Origin: Ectobius pallidus | Taxonomy: Eukaryota; Arthropoda; Insecta; Blattodea; Ectobiidae | Assembly: GCA_964059195.1 (NCBI GenBank) | Contig: CAXKWD010000009.1 | Span: 46,161,160-46,225,159 of the forward strand | Reading direction: 5' to 3' | DNA length: 64,000 nucleotides | In this document: positions 35,440 through 46,189 of the stretch, piece by piece | How the letters are laid out: each line of letters starts with the position of its first letter | How positions within the stretch are numbered: the first letter of the stretch is position 1 | Position numbers and translations under genes: made by a program | Notes under the pieces: model-generated | The model's input: the letters and a program-made list of their open reading frames with translations, nothing else | Told to the model about the DNA's origin: nothing | Database searches by the model: none

Positions 35440-35663
35440 GTGAAAACAGCAGTCCGCAGATGTCTATACTCCAACCGAACGGACTTCTATGAACAGGGTA
35501 TTTTTAAAATGGTAATACGATGAAAGAAATGTGTTGAGAAACTTGGCGACTATACAGAAACATATACAAAAAATGTCCCTTCATGTGTGCATTTGTTTGT
35601 AATTGTACCTATTAAACTTTATGTAAAAAAAATTATTGTGCGTTACTTTTCGAGCCACCCTCG
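35437..35663 (+). pseudogene. mariner transposase C-terminus and right TIR
   Basis: The plus-strand frame from 35437 reads EVKTAVRRCLYSNRTDFYEQ, GIFKMVIR, a stop, then KKCVEKLGDYTE, which is the usual mariner C-terminal sequence. The element's end follows: the last bases TTTTCGAGCCACCCTCG, with TA at 35664-35665, form a terminal repeat. The coding piece that should precede it lies inverted at 35211-35439, so the element has an internal inversion with a breakpoint at about 35437. No left TIR was found. Confidence 0.8.
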
Positions 35664-35819
35664 TAAGTACGGTTTCACTTGTGACTGCGATGATTATGGA
35701 AGTAAACGATAATTACTATTAAGCAATTATCTCATGTTTCTAATTTTTAGTTCAACTTTATTTATACACTTTTAACTTAGAAATCATTTCACGTGTGTTA
35801 GGTTCTGTGGGTGCACTAG
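35664..35819. other. no gene seen
   Basis: Short AT-rich gap between the mariner right end and the SINE. Confidence 0.5.
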
Positions 35820-36076
35820 AAGGCCATGTAATTCTGTTTTATTTGTTGATATGTTATGGTTTCTGTTGACTGATGTTTAATTTGGACGATTTTGAAGTAG
35901 GGTGAAATAACGGCGATGAATCGTGTTAAGTAAATATCCAATTCGGTGTTTGCCTTTACGGTTGAGGGAACCATGAAAAGACCCCAGATCAAATTGGCCG
36001 GCAACGGGAGTTGAACCCGGGACCTTCCGAATGCGAGTCCAAGGGAATACCAACTCAGCCAACTCGCTCGGTGACG
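35820..36076 (-). mobile_element. tRNA-derived SINE, family 5
   Basis: The 5' end is at the right. The A box TGGCTGAGTTGG and B box GGTTCAACTCCCG are strong on the minus strand, spaced as in a tRNA. The body continues TTCATGGTTCCCTCAACCGT, a layout shared by common insect SINEs in which TTTCC-GGTTTCCCTCAACC follows the head. The 3' end near 35820 is not sharply defined, and I found no target duplication. The overlapping frames at 35816-36062 are non-coding. Confidence 0.8.
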
Positions 36077-36923
36077 TTCCTGATTGATAAGAAATTTAAG
36101 AAATATGTCCGCAGCGAAAACAAGCGATTTTGTTATTTATTAGAGATAAGAATGCTCCTTATATGATATGAATTATCTTCAAACCAAAAGACTGAATATG
36201 GAATTTTAAATTCCGAAATGCATGCACATCGAACTACACAGAAGAAGGATCTCAATGAACTCGTCAAGTTTTTACAATTTTAACTAGTGTTTTTACGAAG
36301 AAACTTAAAATTGAAGAAATTGTGCAAATGTGTGTGCTTGGTGTAGCTAATGTTTAGTCTTGAACAACTTCTAAATATTTTAAACCTTAATTCATTAAGT
36401 ATTTTTATAACTTGGCGGCTATGTTCATAGAATAATTAGGAGTTTTAACAATTGTAAATTACAATTTATACACATTGAATTTGTATTACTTGACGACATA
36501 CCAAAGGCACTGCATGAATATAAATAACTAAAAAGGTTAAATCAGATTTGTTCAATAGAATTGAGGGTATAAGGTGGACTATATATATTCATATTTGTCA
36601 ACATTCCCTCAAAGAAAAATGAAATACCATACATAGATATCAGTAGATCTATACTGTATCATCCTTACTTGCTTCAGCCAAGTTCAACTGAAAAGAAATG
36701 GATGGCTAATGTACACCATCATTCTTTTCAAATACAACCTACTTTACGAGTTCCAAAGTAATGCAATATAGTCCTAATGAGGCGTCCAATCTCTGAAAGT
36801 ACTTCGAATGAAAAATTGAAAAATAGCATGTTAGAAACCACACGCTATGCAGAGCTTTTCTTTATATCGACTAATTTATAATTATCCATGTAATATATTG
36901 ATGACATGTTCCGCAATTTTTAA
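36077..36923. other. no gene seen
   Basis: AT-rich DNA with no recognisable frames or repeats. Confidence 0.5.
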
Positions 36924-37075
36924 CCCCGGGGAAGAATAGCGCCCCCGCAGAGTCACCCCGGTACCGTGAGGTCACGCGTCGCCGATGTGTCAAAATGGAC
37001 AACCACCCCCGTGCGTCGTGACAGATTGTGCGGAGCCATGCATGTCGGCAGTGGCGTTCCGATCACGTCTGTAGG
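36924..37075. other. short CpG-rich island
   Basis: About 150 bp with roughly 17 CpG dinucleotides (CACGCGTCGCCGATG, CCCCGTGCGTCGTGAC and others) inside DNA that is otherwise CpG-poor and AT-rich. It could be a promoter-like element, an exon, or a piece of a GC-rich transposon. No start site elements such as TATA or Inr can be assigned, and no coding frame is convincing. Confidence 0.4.
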
Positions 37076-37252
37076 GTGGGATTATGATTAATTTATAATT
37101 ACTTAAATAGTCTTCTTGGTAACGAAACAAGACAAACGCGGCGAGAAAAGGGAAGACAAATTAAGGAAAGGCATGATACTACGGCTTTCAGGAACAAAAC
37201 AAAAGGTTTCTCAGTTTGATAATAATGCTTTAATTAATATAATTGTTGAAAT

Positions 37253-37316
37253 GGATAGCTCAGGTAGCGTGCTTAGTAGAGTGCTGAGCTCAAGGTTTGC
37301 CGGATCAAAGCCTATG
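37253..37316 (+). mobile_element. tRNA-like SINE head, family 7
   Basis: TAGCTCAGGTAG (A-box-like) and GGATCAAAGCC (B-box-like) are spaced like a tRNA, separated by TGCTTAGTAGAGTGCTGAGC. The open frame 37116-37448 (TTG start) reads straight through it, so that frame is better explained as SINE than as protein. The body probably continues to the hairpin at 37372-37484. Confidence 0.5.
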
Positions 37317-37371
37317 AATGAAATTGACTTGTTCGTCGATCTAGGATACTACAATCTGGCCGTTCTAAGAG

Positions 37372-37484
37372 AGAAACCTGAAGTAAACAAAAACCAGTGT
37401 GTCTGTCTCACTCTTAGGTCATACGAGTATTGTACTAGACTGAGATAGGTACAGCCTACTGATTTTCGTTTACTTCACGTTTCT
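37372..37484. repeat. 27-bp inverted repeat with 59-bp loop
   Basis: AGAAACCTGAAGTAAACAAA at the left pairs with the reverse complement of 37458-37484 (AGAAACGTGAAGTAAACGAA), about 24 of 27 positions. The arms enclose a CTGTCTCACTC loop. It may be a small MITE or part of the SINE body upstream. Confidence 0.6.
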
Positions 37485-37664
37485 TTCTTAGGATGGCCAG
37501 ACTTTAAGTTGCAAATATATCAAACGATGGCAAGCTTTTCCCTTTGTTCTCCAAAACGTTTATAACTAAATTTACATGGCTATTTATGGTTCCACGATCT
37601 TCATGTTCACTATTTTGGACAAAAATTCCTTAGGGGACAATCCATTTGCAAAGAACAAGCTTCG

Positions 37665-37850
37665 ACTTGACCGTACGCCATCAGATGCCATCTATCGCAG
37701 AATATAAGAACGAGAACTTGGTAATAGCTGATTGTCACGGTCAGCCGATTTTTTGTTACTTTTTATGAATACAAAATTTTAGAACTTAACATTTAATTAT
37801 GGTCAAACGAAACAATCGTAGTCTATGCAACTTGCCTATAACGATAATAA
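37665..37850 (+). repeat. dispersed repeat X, copy 2
   Basis: GATGCCATCTATCGCAGAAT, ACGAGAACTTGG, TTAATTATGGTCAAACGAAA and GTCTATGCAACTTGCCTATA line up in order with the copies at 13.5 and 46.2 kb. Confidence 0.55.
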
Positions 37851-37959
37851 TGAAGGTAGTAATATGAAAATTATGAAACTCACCTTGCCCCTTCCAAAAA
37901 CATACTAGATCTTATTAAATCACATTATAGGATCGTTGCATACTGTACTAATCCAAACG

Positions 37960-38570
37960 AACTTTTATATTTGTGTTAGATATCGTATGGGGACGTGCTA
38001 TGAAGATTGGCGACGACTTCCTCTTACTTTTATTCCCATGTTCAATGAACATAGCCTATATTTTAACGCGATTTTCTCGAAAATTGTTATAAAGATTTTC
38101 CTTAAATTTTGTACACGATGTGTTTAACAGGGCCGCCACATGGGGGGGGGGGGGCTGCCGGACCCAGGGACCCGGGCCCGGTCCCAGAAGGGGCCGCTGG
38201 ATCCCGGTGATGTGGTATAATTTTATGGAAAACTGGAATAGTTTGATAAAATGTTCTGTTACACGAGTAACGAGAAGGAAGCTCCACGGAGAAGGGAAGA
38301 GACAACTAAATGAGAATGGTCGGCGGTCGGTGAGGGGTCCGCGACCAGTACTGGTCCTGGGCCCGACCCCGAGATGTGGCGGCCCTGGTGTTTAATATAG
38401 AGCTAAATCTTTTATTTGAAACATTTCTTCACAAAATTTATCATAGGATTAGGTAAAGCCAGTTTGCAGAAACTGAGGCTTCGTGGTGAAAAGTGCACCT
38501 TTGCATGAGGCTGATAGATCTGAATAAGCACTCCCTGCAATAAGGCCTTTTTCTGTATGTCACAATTTGA
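37960..38570 (-). repeat. dispersed repeat Y, copy 2, split by a hAT MITE
   Basis: The left piece (37960-38119) has GAAGATTGGCGACGACTTCC and ACGCGATTTTCTCGAAAATT. The right piece (38396-38570) has TATTTGAAACATTTCTTCAC and GCAATAAGGCCTTTTTCTGT. Both align to the 6-kb copy in the same order, and the 260-bp MITE sits between them. The insertion removed nothing: after deleting it and one 8-bp duplicate, the repeat is continuous. Confidence 0.7.
38128..38387. mobile_element. hAT-type MITE with 14-bp perfect TIRs and 8-bp TSD
   Basis: The ends are CAGGGCCGCCACAT and ATGTGGCGGCCCTG, perfect inverted complements. GTGTTTAA stands immediately outside both (38120-38127 and 38388-38395). An 8-bp duplication and a TIR starting CAGGG identify the hAT superfamily. 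The 260-bp interior is GC-rich near the ends, with a run of 13 G residues and inverted GGGCCCGGTCC/GGGCCCGACCC segments, and AT-rich in the middle. No transposase is encoded. The frames 38120-38395 and 38102-38305 are artefacts of the GC-rich arms. The perfect duplication points to a recent insertion. Confidence 0.93.
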
Positions 38571-39223
38571 AGTTAGAGAGTTACTCGTATAATGCAGATA
38601 CTTAATTTAAATGAGCGTAACACATCATATTTTTTTTATATAACATACCTCACCACATTTTATTCAATATTATTTGTACACGTAATATTGTTATTTGAAT
38701 ACGATGCATATTCGAGCTTAGTCATGAAGTGCAGTAGGCCTATACTCAAACACGCAGACTTTATATAAACGTTGAAGGATTTTATGTGTAAATACATATG
38801 TATTTATTAAGATAAAATCAAGAGTATTATACATTATTTTTGTGATTCTGTTTTTGTAGAGCTGAACATTTTTTTTCATACTTTAGAGTATAGTATTATT
38901 ATTCAGGAGAAAAGTATTTCAGCTTCCTCCATTAAGAGACTGCCATTAGACAAAACATGTCTGACAATATATGGTAAACATGGAAATAAAATACATACAA
39001 AGAGATACATAAAAGAACATAGAACAGAGGAACATAAATAAATTGTATAATTTTCCGTTTTTTCATTTAAAAACATTAAAATAAATATAGTCTATATTCA
39101 GGCCTCTAAATGAAAATGTATTACTTTGAACAAAAATATTTAAAATAGACCCTAACAGCAACATTTTAACATTTACAGCGATTACTTTAAAATTATTAAA
39201 AAAGGACATTATATTACGTTAGT
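38571..39223. other. no gene seen
   Basis: AT-rich DNA; nothing recognised. Confidence 0.5.
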
Positions 39224-39449
39224 AATATTGTTTTCCTTAAAGCTCCATCTAAAATACATAAGTGCCCCGTCACTTAAGCGAACTGTAACTAGGTAAAATG
39301 CATGGCTGTTTTTTCTTTTTGGAAATTTTAGGCCACACTTAATAAAAATAATTATATACGTTTAAGTATGGCCTAAAATTTCCAAAAAGAAGAAAAAAAC
39401 TCGGCATTTCACCTAGTTACAGTTTTCTGTCCTTAAGGAAAAGAATATT
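39224..39449. mobile_element. hairpin MITE
   Basis: The inner arms 39281-39342 and 39362-39424 pair over about 60 bp with few mismatches (AACTGTAACTAGGT and GGAAATTTTAGGCC on both arms) around a 19-bp AT loop. Outer ends AATATTGTTTTCCTTAA (39224-39240) and TTAAGGAAAAGAATATT (39433-39449) are also inverted, with extra sequence in the left arm (39241-39280). A transcript would fold into a long pre-miRNA-like hairpin. The superfamily is unknown because no target duplication is clear. Confidence 0.65.
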
Positions 39450-39559
39450 TTCCATTTCGCCCTACCTGGGAACCATTAACGTAAGGGAACACAGAATGTT
39501 TCTTAGTAACTGCACTGAAAAAAAGTAATAATTAACCATAATATTAATCTTCTTCTCCG

Positions 39560-39985
39560 TTTCCTTGGTTTTACCTCTCCCTTTTAGGGACGTATACGCG
39601 GCCCACGCCGCCTGGGCCAAGGGCCACGGCTAAGGCCTGTCGGGAAAGGGATTATCTATTGGATCACGTACATAATTTTTAGATCAGAAAAGGACATGAA
39701 GGGCCTCCTGGGATGAGTGACCAGTGCAATGACGGGGCCACCTCCAAGACAACACGAACACCAAGGTCGACACACACCGTTCACGCACGCATTCACTCTG
39801 AACAAGGCGAAGATGAGATGAAGATGGTAATGAGGGCCAGATGATATCAGGGGACCACAAAGGTCTAAAGTTACCCAAAATTTGTCTCACAGGTGAGGAA
39901 AAACCCCGCCTAGGCAATTTAACCGGACCCGGGCCCGCTGCGTGAGAGGAGTGAACACATCCCCTGCGCCACAGGGGTGGACCTA
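39560..39985 (-). mobile_element. tRNA-derived SINE, family 4
   Basis: At the right on the minus strand: CCACCCCTGTGGCGCAGGGG, with an A box TGGCGCAGGGG, then GGGCCCGGGTCCGGTTAAAT, with a degenerate B box GGGTCCGGTT. The body has GCGGGGTTTTTCCTCACC and TGAGACAAATTTTGGGTAAC, then CTTCATCTCATC. That is the architecture of abundant insect SINEs with a GGGTTTTTCC...CATCTCATC body. About 425 bp. The 3' limit near 39560 is approximate. The frame 39684-40043 is not coding. Confidence 0.75.
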
Positions 39986-40036
39986 TAATTAATAATAAGA
40001 AAAAAATAATAATAATAATAATATTAATAATAATAT
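39986..40036. repeat. (AAT)n microsatellite
   Basis: AATAATAAG, poly(A), then repeated ATA/AAT units directly abut the 5' end of the family 4 SINE. Confidence 0.85.
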
Positions 40037-40089
40037 GGTACAAGGTAATAATTTCTCATTATCTTATATTCATAAGAGACATATGGCTC

Positions 40090-40400
40090 TTTGCCCCACT
40101 ATAGTTTGCGTTTATGATAAGATACGCAGTTAGCATGCGCTGTCATCCCCTCCTTGTGCGGATTGTCTTTAACCCACGAAATGAAGTTAAGTTTGGACAC
40201 TGCGGGCCTTAAAGATGTCGCAGCATCGAGTAGAGTTATGGAGACTAGCTTTGTTGTGCCGAGAGTTATGTTCGCAATAAACCAACTCCAATTCGCTTTC
40301 TTCACGGTCATGTCTCGAAAGCCACCGAAACATGCGATCCGGAAGAGCTGTGGCAGGGTGTGTCGACGCGGGTGCCGACTAGTGGGGGCACAAGATTAAT
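40090..40400. other. GC-moderate patch with frames on both strands
   Basis: Open frames run on plus (40154-40399, 81 codons) and minus (40099-40311, 70 codons). The minus frame starts MTVKKANWSW and could be read upstream as FGGFRD. I recognise neither. Composition is unlike the surroundings, suggesting an inserted sequence or an old exon. Neither strand can be preferred. Confidence 0.25.
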
Positions 40401-41574
40401 TTCTGAGACTACAATTAATTAATACTAGAAGTAGCTAAAAATCCAGCTTTTGCCTTAGTGCACGTGTCTCCAGGCATTTTTAACTGAATGCTTCAAATAA
40501 AGGCACGTAGGCCTACCGACCAACATTTCGGTGGAATATAGAGCAAACATTTCTTATTATGTAAAAGTTCAAACCAATTTTATTTCTTATTATGTTCTTG
40601 GATATCAATACAGAAAAACATGTAATAGAATAACATGTAATAGTATACTACATAAATCGGTTATGAAATCATATTACTTGACGAGCGTCAACAATATAGT
40701 TTTAAAAATTAACAGTTGTCAAATTAAAAAAAAAAATCATTAGTACAAATTAATAGACCTACAGTAGCTGATAGAGTGTCATTGCTCCCCACATGGTTTC
40801 CATGTGACTTAACTTATATAGGCCTACTATAACGCTTTTTTGTATTAGCTATAGCAGCGTTTATGTTGGTATAACTGGTATATACCAAATTGTAGGTCAT
40901 AAATCGATCTTGAAAATGTGACAGTGGAATTGCATTCCCAGGGCTAATTCCGGATGTAACAATAGCATATTCATAGGTACACAGTCATTATCTACTTATA
41001 GTTTATTTTCTAACCAAGCTTGCATACTTCTGTTTCATTTCATGTTATGTGTTACAAGTCTTTAAACAGGTTTGTGTCAGTTCAGAACACCGAAAACCCT
41101 TTATGATTTTGCAATCATTAAGTTGATAGAAAAGTTTCAAATTCAGATGTTAAAACTTTTAAATATTTTCAATAAGCAAATTAATATGCAAACGAATATG
41201 TAATTATATGTATTAAAAGAGATCTGTTTGAATGTAATACAATGGAAACACAGTAATGTCTTTAAGTTTTTCTTTTGGGATCCAATGTATGATTTTGTTC
41301 CCAGGTACGACGAAGATTGAACAATTTATAGATAAAACAATTCTGTATTTGTAAGCCATTTTAATTTTTCTTTTTTAATCTGTGAAAGCGAATATAAAAG
41401 GATCTGACTTAATGGAAAAATGGAATGATACAAATATTCCAAAAGAACCTATAAGTAAGCGGTCCTAGTCTAGTCTAATCAACCCTTGGACTCCGTGCAC
41501 GTAGCTTTCGGGCATCCAAGGGAGGGGGTTTCATTATAGGCTATAAATTCTTATTATTTATTTTTTCCACATAA
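40401..41574. other. no gene seen
   Basis: AT-rich DNA; a small inverted pair CCCTTGGA/TCCAAGGG near 41482-41523. Confidence 0.5.
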
Positions 41575-41609
41575 AGGCCAGGATGACATGTGCTAAGGCA
41601 ATGGACCCC

Positions 41610-41735
41610 AAGTCATCTAGCAGGAAACTAAGGTATTATTAGGACATGGAAGGTTCGAAAAATGTTGTCCAAAGGCTCTAGTTTCGGCTTCTTTCAGTTA
41701 GTTCTTTAACATGCGATATGGGACCAATGGTTTAT
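41610..41735 (-). mobile_element. SINE family 3 fragment
   Basis: CAGGAAACTAAGGTATTATT, GGACATGGAAGGTTCGAAAA, and GTCCAAAGGCTCTAGTTTCG match the middle of the complete copy at 43407-43789 with scattered differences. Both ends are missing. Confidence 0.65.
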
Positions 41736-43272
41736 AGTCCCATGAGAGGAATTAGTTACATCCCAAAAAAATCGCTAGAATTTGATAGCAAGGTTTAGGA
41801 TAAAGTGTACACAACACCAACTAGTGAGAAAGAATTAGAAGCACAGGTAAAAAAAAAAATAATAATTAAAAAAAAATAAAAAAAAAAGTGAGCGCAAGTT
41901 TAAAATCGAGCTAATTCATTTACTGGTACGCAAGCCTAAGATATTATTGAAGGCGTTAGCTATTCTAAAGGAGTCAATCAGTAGATATCTAAATCGTGAT
42001 GCAAATTTATTCCCAACGCCGTATAATTCCCATGCGATAATAATGGTAATATCGATTACAACATAACGCTTATCTTCATTCTCATAATAAGGCATGAAAA
42101 CTCTTATTTTTATTTTTCCAATTTTTTCACGCCTAAATTGAATTACTAAAATTGTAAAATTAACTTGTAGGCTATATTTTATTTGAAGCTACAAGTCATT
42201 ACGTAGCAAAGCGCTGATCACACTGTCTTCTTTCTGGAACACTGGAAGACTTAATAGCTCGTGAAACCCTTGGGGTTCTAGGCTTAGTTAAACAAGAAAC
42301 GCTCTTTCAGTTTCAAATGTTCAAAAAAAAGAGAGGGTCTTTTGATATTATGAAGCAAAACTAACTAAATGTTATTGTTAGACTATCTAAAACACTGATT
42401 ATTATTACTATTATCATAATGAATATTCATTATGCTATTATTATTATTATTATTATTATTATTGCTATTGCGATAATACCTCATCATCATCTTCTATATG
42501 TACACTCATTCCTCCCAGTTAATGTAATTCTAATGTGTTGTAAATATTCGCCCTGCATCAACTCATCATTCACCTCATCGTCATCTTCTACATATGTACT
42601 GATTGTTTCTGATTTATTGCCGTTGTACCATGTTGTAAATATTCACCCTTCGCCAATTCATCACTCACATCATCATCATCTACATTTATACCGAAGTCTT
42701 GAAACCAAGATAGCAAACTGTATGTAAATATTAGTCTACGTATTATCTGTATTCTCCCCAGTAGTGTAGCCTCCGGCTGTGGGACTCTGGGTCAACTATG
42801 GTCAAATAAAAAAAATAAAAATATTCAGAGACTATATTTACCCAAATATCACTTAATCTTGACAAGAACTAATAAGAAAATTCGAGAAGTGACAATTGTC
42901 ATACGTTATGATTAGGCCTACCTAGCACATGGGAATATTTTACGTTCATTTTCGGAAACAGGACATTTTATGGGATTAAGCATATTATGTGAAAGGTAAT
43001 TTTAAAATTTACATTGGATTATAGTTAAGTAACTTCAGTTGTTTACCGTGCAGTTCACTACCAAATAATTAGTTCTAGGGTGATAAGTAATGCCGAACAA
43101 GTCCTTGTAACGGGAATACTGCAGTACATTCTAATACATGAATTTTAAAATGGGCTAAACACTTCAAATAATTATGTTAATGATTCATGCCAGTAGAGAA
43201 GATTTAATGACCCTTTGTATCAAGATTTAAGATAACCAATTTCATCCACAATATACATATAAGTTAAATAAT
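41736..43272. other. no gene seen; ATT microsatellite
   Basis: A perfect 20-bp palindrome CATAATGAATATTCATTATG at 42415-42434 precedes an ATT run (42437-42463). ATCATC-rich text follows to 42690, so the frame 42419-42727 is Ile/His low complexity. Confidence 0.5.
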
Positions 43273-44760
43273 AATTATCAAGTGCCATAATAATATTTTC
43301 TAAGATTGCATGGTGGACGGGAAAAATTTTTGTCCGTCTATCTGCCTCTCCATGTGTCTGTACGCGCGATAACTCGAATATGCTATATTGTACTTTTATG
43401 GAACTTCTCTCTCTCATCCTGTGCCCCCATGTTGGGGCGAAGGGCCTCCAAGTGGAGGTTTCTGTACCTACGTGAATTTTGTTACGCTTATTTTCCTAGA
43501 GAGGGCAGAGGGACAGGTGGTAAGCCCATCACCCCTTAACCCCCCTCCGGAAACTAAGGTATTACTTGGACGTGAAATGGCCGATAAATTTTGTCCAGAG
43601 GCTCTAATTTAGGCTTGGAGTTCTTTTACGTGCCGTAAATCTACGACACGGGCCTCCCAGCTTAAAGTCCCTCCCGGAGGACTCCGTGCCCATTTTTTTT
43701 TTACGTCCTGAAAACCCCATCGACTGCGGCCGGGTTTGATCGCGCGACCTTCGGATTTAGAGGCGGGCACGCTACCTCTAGACCACCGCTTTATGGAACT
43801 TAATATACACATTTACAACGTCCATAGGACGAACGCTATTCATTTTGGACTAAATCGGTTCACCAGTACCAGAGTAACGCCCAATTAACTGTTTAAAAAA
43901 GCAAATCAACATAATACTACAAAGCCGCATGGCCGTAATTATTTGGCCACTTCCAGATGAGCCAGAAACTTGAAATGTTCAACTGACGGGAATGTTCCAA
44001 AACTAACCGATATTTTATTTTTTACTCCTCTAAAACATACAAAATGGCGGATGCAACTTTAAGGTCTGAGTAGTCTTTCTTTGGAGGCTTAGGGTAGCTC
44101 AACATAAGTAGTATCAAAAAACAGAAGGCACCACCACATCTACAAGTTTGGTTCTTTTACTTCTTGTCATATCTCCATCAATTATACCTTAGATTGAGTT
44201 AGATTTTTGTTTAAATTATAAGTAAATTTTGAATATTTTCTTCACCTTATGCAATTTCTTATAAACTTAGGACAGATAGAATCGTAAAAGTTGGCAGGAA
44301 AATTGACACCTACAACAGACATAAGCGTGCAAAATTTGGTGCCCCATAAGTATGAAAAAACTGGCTGGATAGCCGTGAAGTCATTCAAACCTACGACGAT
44401 CTTGATCATCAATTTATTGACATTGATGCTTACTCACTTCCAGATGAGCTAGAAACTAGAAATTTGGCATAGGCTACTTATAACTTTTAGCCTATAATCG
44501 ATAGAAAAATTTCAAAAAGTTCTTTTTTTTTATCTTCCAAAATAAACTTTGGTTTGACTGCGTACTTAAAAGGCTTCAGATGTTTTGACAAAAATAAAGG
44601 AATAGACCTATTGTTAACGTTAGGAATTTGTTGTAAATATTATTCTTTCTCATATACTTATCAAACTTCCTAAAAAAAGCTTGGTCTAAAACTCAATTTC
44701 TGGAATATGGCCTATTAACTCCTTCTGGAAATTTGTGTTATCAGTTTACCTGATTTTATT
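43273..44760 (+). repeat. dispersed repeat Z, copy 3, split by a SINE
   Basis: The left piece has AAGTGCCATAATAATATTTT, GGACGGGAAAAATTTTTGTC and GTACGCGCGATAACTC. After the SINE it continues TTTACAACGTCCATAGGACG, GACTAAATCGGTTCACCAGT, and ends TCTGGAAATTTGTG...TATCAGTTTACCTGATTTT. The middle (43900-44730) is longer than in the other copies. It contains CACTTCCAGATGAGC(C/T)AGAA twice (43950 and 44437), a direct repeat about 490 bp apart. No protein is encoded. Confidence 0.6.
43407..43789 (-). mobile_element. SINE family 3, complete, 12-bp TSD
   Basis: TTTATGGAACTT is duplicated perfectly at 43395-43406 and 43790-43801. The 5' end is at the right: the A box TGGTCTAGAGG and a B-box-like GCGATCAAACCCGG are clear on the minus strand. 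The body carries CACGGAGTCCTCCGGGAGGG and GTCGTAGATTTACGGCAC. The 3' end at the left is GGGGCACAGGATGAGAGAGAG, so the tail is (GA)n rather than poly(A). Length is 383 bp. Several open frames across it are non-coding. Related copies: 49257-49526 and 41610-41735. Confidence 0.93.
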
Positions 44761-46189
44761 ATTATTACTATTTTACTAGTGTTATAATATTTATATTAGG
44801 ATTGCCTGTAACTAAAGAAGTTAGGAAGTCACTGTTCTTCATTTCGAAATTGTGCGTTCGTTCCCATCCCGGATCGATGTTTGAATGTTCATTACTGTGA
44901 TAGCCTCAGGTCTGTGGTTTTACAGATTTTAAAATAATTCCTGCTGGGCAATATTCCGGCACATCAGAGACGGTTTTAAAGACCTAAGTAGTAATATGCT
45001 GTCACAAACCACAACAAACAAATTAATAGCATTATCTTTGATGCCATTCTTACCATTTATTACTCTATGTGTTATTCTACCTATGGTTTATCTTGTTCTG
45101 GTTCAGTGACCATGACAGTGAGATAGCGCAATAATGAAATGAAGGGGATGATTGGTGGGATTGATTATATAGGGCATCCAGAACGCTATCTGATGCACAC
45201 GGGTCTTTTGTCCCTTACATAGTAGACTCTCAAAAGGGATATCAAGAAGCAACAGTCAATTACTCGAAAAATTATTAATCTATATATTGAAATAATTTCA
45301 AAGAATGTTCTCAGATATTACCAAGAATCTAAATAAAATGTATTTAACACAAAGTATAATTACATGAATTTAGTTATCATGTTTTCAACAACATCTCGTT
45401 GGGCCTCCATAATAATGCACTGCTTTCGTACCAACAATCGTCCAACTAAAAACAATCTGCGCCTTGTCCTAGGGTATATAAACTTATTGTGAGGCCTATA
45501 CGATTGTGTTTACATGTAGTCAATGCATTGTTAAATATGTCTCATGATTAATGACAATGTGGTAAGAAAATGAATGCATGCATTTCACATTAGGAATACC
45601 TAAGCTATAGATCCTAATCTAGAAAGAACTATAGATTGACAGGTCCTTGGCCCTAAAAAGAATCATATCAGAATCATCACTGGAAAGACTAGGGAGTGAC
45701 AGTGATGCTCTACCAACTTAGCAGGCACTGTACCCGTGAAATTAACTTATCTTGGGAATATCGAATGGGTGTTATAACCAAATACTTAAAATAGTCCAGC
45801 CGTTAATGAGGTCTGTTCGTGCGGAAGCGTGCGAAGGGCTATAAAAATCACTAACAACCGCATAACTTTGGGCACCGACGGAGCTCTTCCCGCATCCATA
45901 ATAAGGAAATAGACTAGTAAGCACCTAGAGGAGGCGCAGGCCTATTTGTTAAGTTATCGGGGAGAGGTCAATTGTCACAGGGTCGCTAGACCTGAGCGCA
46001 TGTATTTCATATCAATGTGCTCCAATTTAATAAAACATGTGGTGGCCCCGCAAACTTTTAGGCCTGTCACTTATTAGGCTACGATATAACTGCCGCCGGA
46101 GAGTCATTATTTTGTTAATAGAATATAATCCAACGAGCCTATAATGGCATTTATTAAGATACGAGTAAGTTATATAATATATAATATAT
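44761..46189. other. no gene seen
   Basis: AT-rich DNA starting with a short ATT run. No recognised frames or elements. Confidence 0.5.

Noticed and set aside
37116..37448. 110-codon open frame
   Set aside because: It begins with TTG, and the frame runs through a tRNA-like SINE head and into a hairpin; no domain is recognisable.
38120..38395. 91-codon Gly/Pro/Arg-rich open frame
   Set aside because: It lies exactly within the hAT MITE and its target duplications; the composition comes from the GC-rich inverted arms and the G run.
40090..40400. Candidate exon with frames on both strands
   Set aside because: Neither strand could be preferred and no domain was recognised; kept only as an anonymous patch.
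42419..42727. 102-codon frame rich in Ile, Ser and His
   Set aside because: It results from ATT and ATC repeats; low complexity and no family resemblance.
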